A stretch of 43,571 bases of DNA, taken from contig PBKG01000007.1 of assembly GCA_002722095.1 (NCBI GenBank), forward strand, positions 166,688-210,258, given 5' to 3'. The number at the start of each line of letters is the position of its first letter. Position 1 is the first letter of the stretch. The DNA is from Rhodospirillaceae bacterium (GTDB taxonomy: Bacteria; Pseudomonadota; Alphaproteobacteria; UBA8366). The position numbers and the translations under genes were made by a program. Below are positions 8,534-16,072 of this stretch, piece by piece. The notes under the pieces are model-generated. The model did no database searches. It saw only the letters and a list, made by a program, of their open reading frames with translations, and was not told the origin of the DNA.

Positions 8534-9802
8534 ATGCCAACGACGCACATCGTCGGCGCCGGAATGGCGGGGCTTGCCGCAGCGGTCAAACTAACTGCCG
8601 CAGGCCGAAAGGTCGTGCTCTACGATTCCGCGACCCATGCGGGCGGACGCTGCCGGTCGTTTCACGACAGCACATTGGACCGCATTATCGATAACGGAAA
8701 TCACCTTCTGCTAAGCGGTAACAAAGCGGTGTTTCAATACCTAAATACGATCGGCACCGCCGACAGTCTGGTCGGCCCCGAAGAACCGGCATTTCACTTT
8801 TGCGATGTTCGAAGCGGTGAACGCTGGTGCGTAAGGCCGAATTTGGGATTGTTTCCTTGGTGGGTTTTCCGCCGTAATCGCCGTGTGCCGGGCAGCAGCT
8901 GGTTGGATTATTTTTCTGCCCTTCGCCTTCGCCACGCAAATCAAGAGACAACCGTCACCGAAATTCTCGATCCGAACGGGCCGCTTTACGAAAAATATTG
9001 GCAGCCGCTTGCGGTCTCGGTGTTGAACACACCCGCCGAAAAAGCGGCCGCGTGCTTGTTATGGCCTGTCGTCCAAGAAACCTTTGGACGCGGCGGACGC
9101 GCCTCGCGACCGATGATCGCCAAGTCGGGTCTGTCGGACAGTTTTGTCGAACCCGCCCTGGCGTACTTGAAAAAAAACAATGCAGATATCGCATTTACAG
9201 CCCGTTTGAGAGATGTCGAATTGAGTGCAGACCAGTCAATTGTCACTGGCCTGAACTTTGCCGATAGGAAGCTCACCCTTGAAGAATCGGATAATGTGAT
9301 TTTGGCGTTGCCTGCGCCGGTAACGGGCGACGTATTGGAAGGCATTTCACCCCCTGTCGAGCACAATCCCATCGTCAACGTGCATTTCCGACTCGAAACT
9401 GAAATTCAGTCGAAAAGCGATATCAATTTTCTCGGTGTAATTGGCGGTACGGCTGAATGGCTGTTTCTGCGTGGCGATATTGTTTCGGTAACGGTAAGTG
9501 CCGCTGAGAAACTGGCAGAGAAAAGCGCAGCTGAAATTATCGACCTAACTTGGGGGGACATCGCTTTAGCACTCGATTTAGGCGACTCAACTCCTCCCAA
9601 AGCCCGAGTGGTAAAAGAAAAGCGAGCCACATTCGCTCAAACGCCCGAGTCGCTGAAATATCGAGCAAAAACAGATACTGCGACAAATAATCTCAAGCTT
9701 GCTGGAGATTGGACCGATACCGGTGTGCCTGCGACCATAGAAGGGGCGATTCGATCCGGGAATGCCGCTGCTCGCGCGGTTTTGCGGGATACTCGGGCAT
9801 AG
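8534..9802 (+). CDS. hpnE: Hydroxysqualene dehydroxylase HpnE (FAD amine oxidase/phytoene desaturase family)
   Basis: 422 aa from ATG 8534. HpnE removes the hydroxyl of hydroxysqualene to give squalene, the last of three steps replacing eukaryotic squalene synthase. An FAD dinucleotide-binding fold lies at the very N-terminus (HIVGAGMAGLAAAVKL, with a GGRCRS segment about 20 residues on). The FAD-binding C-terminal signature GDWTDTGVPATIEGAIRSG, ending in an Ala-rich helix, is near residue 395. An upstream in-frame ATG at 8498 lies inside hpnD and would put 12 residues ahead of the Rossmann motif, so it is not used. The gene is followed by 165 bases that carry signals for shc. Confidence 0.94.
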   Translation: MPTTHIVGAGMAGLAAAVKLTAAGRKVVLYDSATHAGGRCRSFHDSTLDRIIDNGNHLLLSGNKAVFQYLNTIGTADSLVGPEEPAFHFCDVRSGERWCVRPNLGLFPWWVFRRNRRVPGSSWLDYFSALRLRHANQETTVTEILDPNGPLYEKYWQPLAVSVLNTPAEKAAACLLWPVVQETFGRGGRASRPMIAKSGLSDSFVEPALAYLKKNNADIAFTARLRDVELSADQSIVTGLNFADRKLTLEESDNVILALPAPVTGDVLEGISPPVEHNPIVNVHFRLETEIQSKSDINFLGVIGGTAEWLFLRGDIVSVTVSAAEKLAEKSAAEIIDLTWGDIALALDLGDSTPPKARVVKEKRATFAQTPESLKYRAKTDTATNNLKLAGDWTDTGVPATIEGAIRSGNAAARAVLRDTRA

Positions 9803-9819
9803 TTAGCGGATTCTCTAGA

Positions 9820-9834
9820 AATTAGGCATAATTG
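9820..9834 (+). promoter_or_regulatory. AATTA-GGCA-TAATT inverted repeat upstream of shc
   Basis: A perfect 5-4-5 inverted repeat (AATTAGGCATAATT, 9820-9833) lies 134 bases before shc. It contains TTAGGCATAATTG, which nearly matches the motif before dxs at 5629-5642. The symmetry suits a dimeric regulator. Nothing in the sequence names the protein that would bind. Confidence 0.3.
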
Positions 9835-9885
9835 TTGCGGGAGGGTTTCGGTGATTGTCTGCGAAGAAACTCGACTGGCTATCGC

Positions 9886-9914
9886 TTGACAATCAACGCT
9901 CTGTCGTAAAATAA
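9886..9914 (+). promoter_or_regulatory. Candidate sigma-70-type promoter for shc
   Basis: A consensus -35 box TTGACA lies at 9886-9891. Downstream, TAAAAT at 9907-9912 (15-base spacing) or AAATAA at 9909-9914 (17-base spacing) could serve as -10. It is placed in the hpnE-shc gap, about 55 bases before the shc ATG. It would allow shc-hpnG transcription independent of the upstream genes. The -35 match is good; the -10 is ambiguous. Confidence 0.45.
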
Positions 9915-9967
9915 AGTCTGTTATCGGAAATTTATTCGCACGTGCAACATATTAGTCGATTAACTTA

Positions 9968-11947
9968 ATGAGCTCTGCAGCTGACGCCTTACCCGCGCGC
10001 GGTCATATCGCCGGTCGCGCCAGGAAGACCGAGGACGATTTCGACCGCCGCTTGGACGCGGTGATCGAGCAGTCGGCCGCGGGGCTTCGCGATATGCAGT
10101 CCGAAGACGGCCATTGGGTATTCGAACTCGAGGCCGATGCGACAATTCCCGCAGAGTATATTCTGCTCAAACATTTCATCGATGAGATCGACCCCGCACT
10201 CGAAGAGAAGATCGCGGTTTATCTGCGAGGGATTCAGGGCGAGCACGGCGGTTGGCCGCTCTACCATGATGGCGACTTTGATATTAGCGCCAGCGTAAAA
10301 GCTTACTTTGCTCTCAAGCTGGTGGGCGACGACATCGATGCACCACATATGACGCGCGCGCGCGAAGCCATTCTTGCCGCCGGCGGGGCCGCCACCTGCA
10401 ACGTCTTTACGCGAATTACCCTCGCGCTCTTCGGTCAGGTACCTTGGCGTGCGGTGCCGGTGATGCCGATCGAAATAATGCACCTGCCAAAATGGTTTTT
10501 TTTCCATCTGTCCAAGGTGTCGTATTGGTCGCGCACCGTAATCGCTCCACTGCTGGTTCTGATGGCAACAAAGCCCGAGGCACTTAACCCACGGGGCGTA
10601 GATATCCGCGAGCTTTTCGTAACGCCGCCTGAAACGGAAAAAGGTTATTTGACCAATTCTACCGGCGCCGTGGCTGGGGACTTTTTTCTTGGCATCGACA
10701 AACTACTGCGTCTGTTCGAACCTCATATGCCGCGTAAGCCCCGAGCCAGGGCGATTGAAAAAGCGCTTTCCTTCGTTGCGGAAAGGCTAAACGGTGAAGA
10801 CGGTCTCGGTGGTATTTTCCCAGCGATGGCAAATACGGTGATGGCCTATCACACCCTTGGTTATTCGGCAGACAACGAACAATACGCCACCGCAAAACAG
10901 GCCATCGAGAAACTGCTCGTAATCGAAGACGACAAGGCCTATTGCCAGCCGTGCCTGTCACCCATTTGGGATACAGCCTTGTCGGCGCAAGCGTTACTCG
11001 AAATCGGTGACGAAGAAAGTATGTCGTCGGTTCGGAACTCACTCCTCTGGCTCAAGGATCGCCAAGTACTCGACGTTGTGGGCGATTGGGCCGACGCGCG
11101 GCCCAATTTGAGGCCGGGTGGCTGGGCTTTCCAGTATTGGAATAGCCACTATCCCGATGTCGATGATTCCGCTGTGGTCGCCATGTCGATAGAACGGGCA
11201 AAAGACCCTCAATTCAAAGAATGCCTCGAGCGTGCTGCCGAGTGGATTATCGGAATGCAAAGCAAAAACGGCGGGTGGGGTTCATTCGATGCGGACAATA
11301 CGCACTATTCGCTAAATCACATTCCCTTTGCCGATCATGGTGCATTGCTCGATCCGCCAACGGTCGATGTCTCAGCTCGCTGCATCGGTATGCTGGCACA
11401 ATTGGGATACGGTCCCGACAGCGAACCCGTGCGCCGTGGCGTCGATTTCCTTAAACGCGAACAAGAAGAAGATGGTTCTTGGTTCGGCCGCTGGGGAACC
11501 AATTATATTTACGGTACTTGGTCGGCACTCTGCGCGTTACACGCCGCCGGTGAAGATATGAATGCGCCCTATGTTAAAAAAGCCGTCGAATGGCTGAAAT
11601 CGCGACAGCGCTTCGATGGCGGCTGGGGCGAAGATGGCGCCAGCTATTGGGACGAACGCAAGGCGGAGAGCAAGGCGAGTACGCCGTCGCAAACTTCCTG
11701 GGCCCTGCTTGGATTGATGGCAGCCGGTGAGATTGATGATGAAACGGTTGAGCGCGGCGTCGATTATTTATTGAACGCACCTCGTAACGGTGCCAAATGG
11801 GATGAGGAATACTATAACGCGGTCGGATTCCCGCGCGTATTTTATCTTCGCTATCACGGCTATAGCGTATTCTTCCCGATCTGGGCTTTGAGTAGATACC
11901 GTAACCTGCGGAACTCGAATACCAAGAACGTACCTTACGGCATGTGA
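9968..11947 (+). CDS. shc: Squalene-hopene cyclase
   Basis: 659 aa, the normal length for the family. It cyclises squalene to hopene and diplopterol at the cytoplasmic face of the inner membrane as a monotopic protein. The acid motif DxDD is present as DVDD at residues 397-400, which protonates the terminal double bond. Several QW-type repeats are visible, for example GGWGSFDADN, QEEDGSWFGRWG and RFDGGWGEDGASYW. The central WYFF-like segment WFFFHLSKVSYWSRTV near residue 175 fits the membrane-entry region. hpnG starts on its last bases (GTGA overlap), so the two are translationally coupled. Also called hpnF. Confidence 0.97.
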   Translation: MSSAADALPARGHIAGRARKTEDDFDRRLDAVIEQSAAGLRDMQSEDGHWVFELEADATIPAEYILLKHFIDEIDPALEEKIAVYLRGIQGEHGGWPLYHDGDFDISASVKAYFALKLVGDDIDAPHMTRAREAILAAGGAATCNVFTRITLALFGQVPWRAVPVMPIEIMHLPKWFFFHLSKVSYWSRTVIAPLLVLMATKPEALNPRGVDIRELFVTPPETEKGYLTNSTGAVAGDFFLGIDKLLRLFEPHMPRKPRARAIEKALSFVAERLNGEDGLGGIFPAMANTVMAYHTLGYSADNEQYATAKQAIEKLLVIEDDKAYCQPCLSPIWDTALSAQALLEIGDEESMSSVRNSLLWLKDRQVLDVVGDWADARPNLRPGGWAFQYWNSHYPDVDDSAVVAMSIERAKDPQFKECLERAAEWIIGMQSKNGGWGSFDADNTHYSLNHIPFADHGALLDPPTVDVSARCIGMLAQLGYGPDSEPVRRGVDFLKREQEEDGSWFGRWGTNYIYGTWSALCALHAAGEDMNAPYVKKAVEWLKSRQRFDGGWGEDGASYWDERKAESKASTPSQTSWALLGLMAAGEIDDETVERGVDYLLNAPRNGAKWDEEYYNAVGFPRVFYLRYHGYSVFFPIWALSRYRNLRNSNTKNVPYGM

Positions 11948-12654
11948 TTCCGGTCGCCGTCATCACCGGCATGCAATCCGAAGCAAAATGCTTCGGCGCT
12001 TTGACCCGCCATCTCTTACCCAAATACCGACCGATTATACGTTGCGCGGGCGTCGGGCCTGACCGCGCCACAGCCGCCTGCAATGCACTCAACAACGAAA
12101 AAATCTCGGGGCTGGTGAGTTTCGGTATCGCTGGTGGGCTAGACGCGTCCCTGTCACCCGGCTGCGTTCAACTACCTGCGGCCGTGGTAACAGCCAGCAA
12201 CGAGAGATTCGAAACAGATTTCGACTGGCATCAGGCGGTTGGAGGAGGGTTCGATAATCCACCCACTCCGACTTTGCAGCTTGGTGCAAATGCCCCAATT
12301 ACCGAGCCCGACGAAAAGGCGCGGTTTTTTGCGGAACTCAAAACTCACGCAGTAGATATGGAGAGCCACGCTGTCGCAGATTACGCAAAAAATCGCGGCG
12401 TACCGTTTTTGGTCCTCCGCGCCGTTGCGGATACGGCTGATGTTGAAATTCCGGAAATTGCCTTCGCGGGCCTCGATCCGGCCGGCAACGTCGCGCCTTT
12501 TCAAGTGGTCAAGAAATTGGTCCGCAATCCGGGCCAGCTGCCGGCATTACTCAGATTGGCGCGCAACACAAATGCCGCAATGACCGCGTTACAAACAATC
12601 CCGTCAGCGGCAATAGACGCAATCTGTATGTTGGGGGAAAACGAAGCCGATTAA
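11944..12654 (+). CDS. hpnG: Hopanoid-associated nucleoside phosphorylase HpnG
   Basis: 236 aa, starting at GTG 11944, which overlaps the shc stop by 4 bases. HpnG removes adenine from adenosylhopane to give ribosylhopane, the second step of extended hopanoid side-chain synthesis after HpnH. It belongs to the purine nucleoside phosphorylase/MTA-SAH nucleosidase fold. Visible signatures are GLVSFGIAGGLD near residue 57 and the substrate-contact segment AVDMESHAVADYA near residue 137. Its stop TAA shares the palindrome TTAA with the stop of hpnH on the other strand, so the two sequential pathway enzymes are convergent. Confidence 0.92.
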   Translation: MIPVAVITGMQSEAKCFGALTRHLLPKYRPIIRCAGVGPDRATAACNALNNEKISGLVSFGIAGGLDASLSPGCVQLPAAVVTASNERFETDFDWHQAVGGGFDNPPTPTLQLGANAPITEPDEKARFFAELKTHAVDMESHAVADYAKNRGVPFLVLRAVADTADVEIPEIAFAGLDPAGNVAPFQVVKKLVRNPGQLPALLRLARNTNAAMTALQTIPSAAIDAICMLGENEAD

Positions 12655-13856
12655 GCTGCGCGAACGCTTGCCTCGGACGCTGGCTTGGACGCCTGACGGA
12701 GGCGCGATTTTTTCAAATCGCCACCATGTTTGGCATCTTCCGCCTCGAGCCGTGCCATGAACCCATCGACGATTTCCTCGTGGACGTACTCCGGTTCGCG
12801 CTGATTCGACAAATCAATTTCCGGTGCCATCTCGCCATCGGTGCGGATACTACGCATGGCGAGTTTCAGCGCCTTCAACGGATTGTCGAAGGTATCGTTG
12901 ACCGCGGTTGCTTCATAACCGCAGTGGACCATGCAGTTAGCGCATTTTTCGTAATTGCCGGTGCCGTACTTTTCCCACTCGGTTTCTTCAATCAGCTCCT
13001 TGAAGCTGTTTGCATAACCTTCACTGAGCAGATAGCAGGGGCGCTGCCAGCCAAATACATTGCGCGTAGGCATACCCCACGGCGTACAAAGATATTTTTC
13101 GTTGCCGGCCAGGAAGTTCAAGAACAAGGGCGAAGCACTAAACGGCCATTTGCGCCCCTTTTCGTGGGCAATTTTAAAAATTTCCCGAAATAGGTTTTTA
13201 GTTTTCCGACGAGACAGGAAATGTTCCTGATCCGGTGCGCGCTCATATTCATAGCCCGGCGAAACAGTGATCGCATCTACGCCAAGCTCATCTGTCGCAT
13301 AATCAAAGAATTCACCCGCTTCCTCAGCCGTCATCTGATCGAACAAGGTGCAGTTTACGTTGACGCGAAAACCACGCCGCTTTGCTTCTTTGATTGCGCT
13401 AGACGCGCGCTTGAAAACACCGGCCTGATTGACCGCCTTATCGTGATGGTCTTCGAGGCCGTCGAGATGGACCGAGAAGGTCAGATATTTTGTCGGTGTG
13501 AACTGATCGAGCTTTTTCTCGAGCAACATCGCATTGGTGCATAGGTAAACGAATTTTTTGCGCGCGATTATGCCTTCCACGATCTGTTTCATTTCGCGAT
13601 GCAATAACGGTTCACCGCCCGGGATCGAAACCATCGGCGCGCCGCACTCGTCAACCGCCTGCATGCAATCTTCATAAGATAGGCGTTGGTTAAGAATTGG
13701 ATTCGGATAGTCAATCTTGCCGCAACCGGGACACGCCAAATTGCAACGGAACAGCGGTTCCAACATCAATACCAAGGGATATTGTTTGTTGCCGCGCAGA
13801 CGTTGCTTCAGAATATAGGTCGCAACGCGATATTGTTGAATTACTGGAACCGACAT
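12651..13856 (-). CDS. hpnH: Adenosylhopane synthase HpnH (radical SAM)
   Basis: 401 aa. HpnH adds a 5'-deoxyadenosyl group to diploptene to form adenosylhopane. The radical-SAM cluster motif C-x3-C-x2-C appears as CNLACPGC near residue 34. The SAM-binding GGEPLL follows at ~residue 78. A C-terminal Cys-rich segment, KCANCMVHCGYEA near residue 303, is conserved in HpnH. The last 60 residues are charged and basic. The gene is read on the minus strand after ispH, with an 83-base gap. Its stop overlaps that of hpnG. As an oxygen-sensitive Fe-S enzyme it shares cofactor needs with IspG and IspH nearby. Confidence 0.95.
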   Translation of the reverse strand: MSVPVIQQYRVATYILKQRLRGNKQYPLVLMLEPLFRCNLACPGCGKIDYPNPILNQRLSYEDCMQAVDECGAPMVSIPGGEPLLHREMKQIVEGIIARKKFVYLCTNAMLLEKKLDQFTPTKYLTFSVHLDGLEDHHDKAVNQAGVFKRASSAIKEAKRRGFRVNVNCTLFDQMTAEEAGEFFDYATDELGVDAITVSPGYEYERAPDQEHFLSRRKTKNLFREIFKIAHEKGRKWPFSASPLFLNFLAGNEKYLCTPWGMPTRNVFGWQRPCYLLSEGYANSFKELIEETEWEKYGTGNYEKCANCMVHCGYEATAVNDTFDNPLKALKLAMRSIRTDGEMAPEIDLSNQREPEYVHEEIVDGFMARLEAEDAKHGGDLKKSRLRQASKPASEASVRAA

Positions 13857-13939
13857 ACTTGCCTCAAAAATCCCAAATTCAAAATTGGCCCTCTAGTGCC
13901 GACCGATTTATACGATCCGCAATTTGTCGTTGCCACATT

Positions 13940-14872
13940 CTAAGCAGCAAAATCTCGTAGTTCGTTAGGCAGCTTGAACTGCACATTCTCGTTGATGCCG
14001 TCCCACTCCTCAAGCTCAATTTCGCCGATCTCACTCAACCGTGAAATCAACTCTTGAACCAAAGCTTCCGGAGCCGAGGCGCCAGCGGTGATTCCGACCA
14101 CATCGACGCCATCAAGCCATTCTTCTTCCAACGCCGTCGCATCGTCGATCAAATAGCTCGGCACTTCCAATTCCGCACCGATTTCGCGCAGGCGATTCGA
14201 ATTCGAACTGTTCTGCGCGCCAACGACGAGTAGCAAATCCACCTTTTCGGCCAAATCCCGCACCGCGCTCTGGCGGTTCTGTGTCGCGTAGCAAATATCC
14301 TTGACGTCGGGGCCCACCACTTCCGGGAACCGCAATTTCAAGGCTTCGATTACGTCCCGGGTATCATCGACACTGAGCGTCGTTTGAGTGACGTAGGCGA
14401 TTTTTTCCGGATTGCTGACCTCAAGCTTGTCCACGTCTTCGACAGACGAGACCAAATAAACCCGTCCGGGAATGCGGCCCATAGTGCCAACCACTTCGGG
14501 ATGGCCCTCATGACCAATCAAAATGATTTCAAAATCCTTGGCCGAATACCGCTGGCCTTCCTTATGCACTTTCGCAACCAGTGGGCATGTCGCATCGATT
14601 ACAGGCAAATCTCGATTACCGGCCACGTCGGCGATCTTTTGCGAGACACCATGGGCGCTGAATACGGTATGTGCGCCATCGGGCACCTCGTCCAGTTCTT
14701 CCACGAATACCGCGCCCTTGGCCTTCAAGTCTTCCACGACCCGTTTGTTATGAACAATTTCGTGACGGACATAGATCGGCGGGCCGTACTTCTTCAACGC
14801 CAATTCGACTATGTCGATGGCGCGGGTGACGCCTGCGCAAAACCCTCGGGGTTTCGACAAAATCACGCGCAT
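13940..14872 (-). CDS. ispH: 4-hydroxy-3-methylbut-2-enyl diphosphate reductase
   Basis: 310 aa, standard length. It reduces HMBPP to IPP and DMAPP, the last MEP step. The three Cys ligands of the Fe-S cluster lie in [11 protein letters not shown] (residue ~12), [11 protein letters not shown] (~95) and [10 protein letters not shown] (~193). The [10 protein letters not shown] and AGASAPE segments are also typical. It lies between hpnA (199 bases upstream on the same strand) and hpnH. The ispG, dxs and ispH genes in one locus give three of the pathway's enzymes, including both Fe-S ones. A 6-1-6 inverted repeat lies 85 bases upstream of its start. Confidence 0.97.
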   Translation of the reverse strand: MRVILSKPRGFCAGVTRAIDIVELALKKYGPPIYVRHEIVHNKRVVEDLKAKGAVFVEELDEVPDGAHTVFSAHGVSQKIADVAGNRDLPVIDATCPLVAKVHKEGQRYSAKDFEIILIGHEGHPEVVGTMGRIPGRVYLVSSVEDVDKLEVSNPEKIAYVTQTTLSVDDTRDVIEALKLRFPEVVGPDVKDICYATQNRQSAVRDLAEKVDLLLVVGAQNSSNSNRLREIGAELEVPSYLIDDATALEEEWLDGVDVVGITAGASAPEALVQELISRLSEIGEIELEEWDGINENVQFKLPNELRDFAA

Positions 14873-14956
14873 TGCAATCGGCCCTCAAACAATTTCCATA
14901 AAATCACCGCCCGAACCGAGCCACCGGTCAGGCAATCACAATCTTCATAGCAGCGG

Positions 14957-14969
14957 ACTTGTTACAAGT
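14957..14969. promoter_or_regulatory. Inverted repeat ACTTGT-T-ACAAGT in the ispH leader
   Basis: A perfect 6-base inverted repeat around one base, in the 199-base gap between hpnA and ispH, 85 bases from the ispH start. It could be an operator for a dimeric repressor or a short hairpin. There is no T-run after it, so it is not a typical terminator. The rest of the gap shows nothing I can name. Confidence 0.25.
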
Positions 14970-15071
14970 AAACAATTTGGCAACCACTGCAGGCACTGAC
15001 AATTCGCCGCATCTACGCCGATATTCGCGCCAAAACAACATTAGTTGCGAAGGATTTAGGGTCGACCGCTC

Positions 15072-16064
15072 TTATTTCAAGTAGCCGTTATTGCGATACC
15101 AGTCGATCGCATCGGCGACAGCCTCTTTGGCGGGGCGCGCTTTGTACCCGAGCGATTCTTCGGCCTTTTTTGAAGAGAAATACATACGTTTGGTCGACAT
15201 TTTGACGCCGTCAACCGTAACAAACGGCTCCCAATTCCCCGTCAGTCTGGACAGTCCCTCCGCGACATAGGCAATTGGCAACAACGCGGCTTGAGGCAGC
15301 TTTATTGCCGGTGGTTTTCGGCCAACATATGCGCAAATTTCCGTAAGTATCTGCAACAAAGTAATATTTTCACCCCCCAAAATATAACGGTCGCCAACCT
15401 CGCCTTTCTCGAACGCTTTTAGGTGTCCATCCGCGACATCTTCGACATGGACGAAATTAAGTCCGGTATCGACATAGGCAGGCATTTTGCCGCTTGCTGC
15501 ATCAACGATTATGCGACCAGTGGGGGTCGGTTTTAAATCGCGGGGACCGATCGGTGCCGACGGATTAACGGTAATTGCCGGAATACCCTCTTCCGCCACA
15601 AGGCGCTGAACTTCTTCTTCCGCGCAAAATTTGGAGCGTTTGTAGGTACCGATCATATCGTCAAGCACGCTTGGGGTGTCTTCGTCGGCTGGTGTGCCAT
15701 CGGCGTTTAGGCCAAGCGTCGCGACGCTACTGGTGTAAACAATTCGTTTGGCGCCCATTTCCGAAGCTAATCGGAACAAATCTCGCGTTCCGTCGATGTT
15801 GATTCGGTGCATTTTAGCGGCGTCGGGGGCCCATAAGCGATAATCCGCTGCGACGTGAAAAACCGCCTCGCACCCTTTGAGGCCGTATTTATAGCTGGCG
15901 CTATCGACTAGATCGCCTTCGATAATTTCGCACCGCAGACCGTCGATATTTCGCCTATCGCCACCGGGGCGGGCCAAAACGCGAACCTCTCGGTCCGCAT
16001 CGAGCAACCGTCGTAACACCGCCGAGCCGACAAAGCCGGTGGCTCCCGTCAAAAATATAGTCAT
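15072..16064 (-). CDS. hpnA: Hopanoid-associated sugar epimerase HpnA (NAD-dependent, extended SDR)
   Basis: 330 aa. An extended short-chain dehydrogenase/reductase with the N-terminal NAD motif FLTGATGFVGSAV at residues ~4-16 and the catalytic Y-x3-K in GTYKRSKFCAEEE near residue 140, preceded by VYTSSVATLG. HpnA is a conserved member of hopanoid loci; its substrate is unproven and is thought to be a sugar or side-chain intermediate. The start lies 8 bases after the hpnN stop, so hpnN-hpnA form an operon on the minus strand. It may equally be annotated as a dihydroflavonol-reductase-like NAD-dependent epimerase; the hopanoid context favours HpnA. Confidence 0.9.
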   Translation of the reverse strand: MTIFLTGATGFVGSAVLRRLLDADREVRVLARPGGDRRNIDGLRCEIIEGDLVDSASYKYGLKGCEAVFHVAADYRLWAPDAAKMHRINIDGTRDLFRLASEMGAKRIVYTSSVATLGLNADGTPADEDTPSVLDDMIGTYKRSKFCAEEEVQRLVAEEGIPAITVNPSAPIGPRDLKPTPTGRIIVDAASGKMPAYVDTGLNFVHVEDVADGHLKAFEKGEVGDRYILGGENITLLQILTEICAYVGRKPPAIKLPQAALLPIAYVAEGLSRLTGNWEPFVTVDGVKMSTKRMYFSSKKAEESLGYKARPAKEAVADAIDWYRNNGYLK

Positions 16065-16072
16065 CGTTCAAT

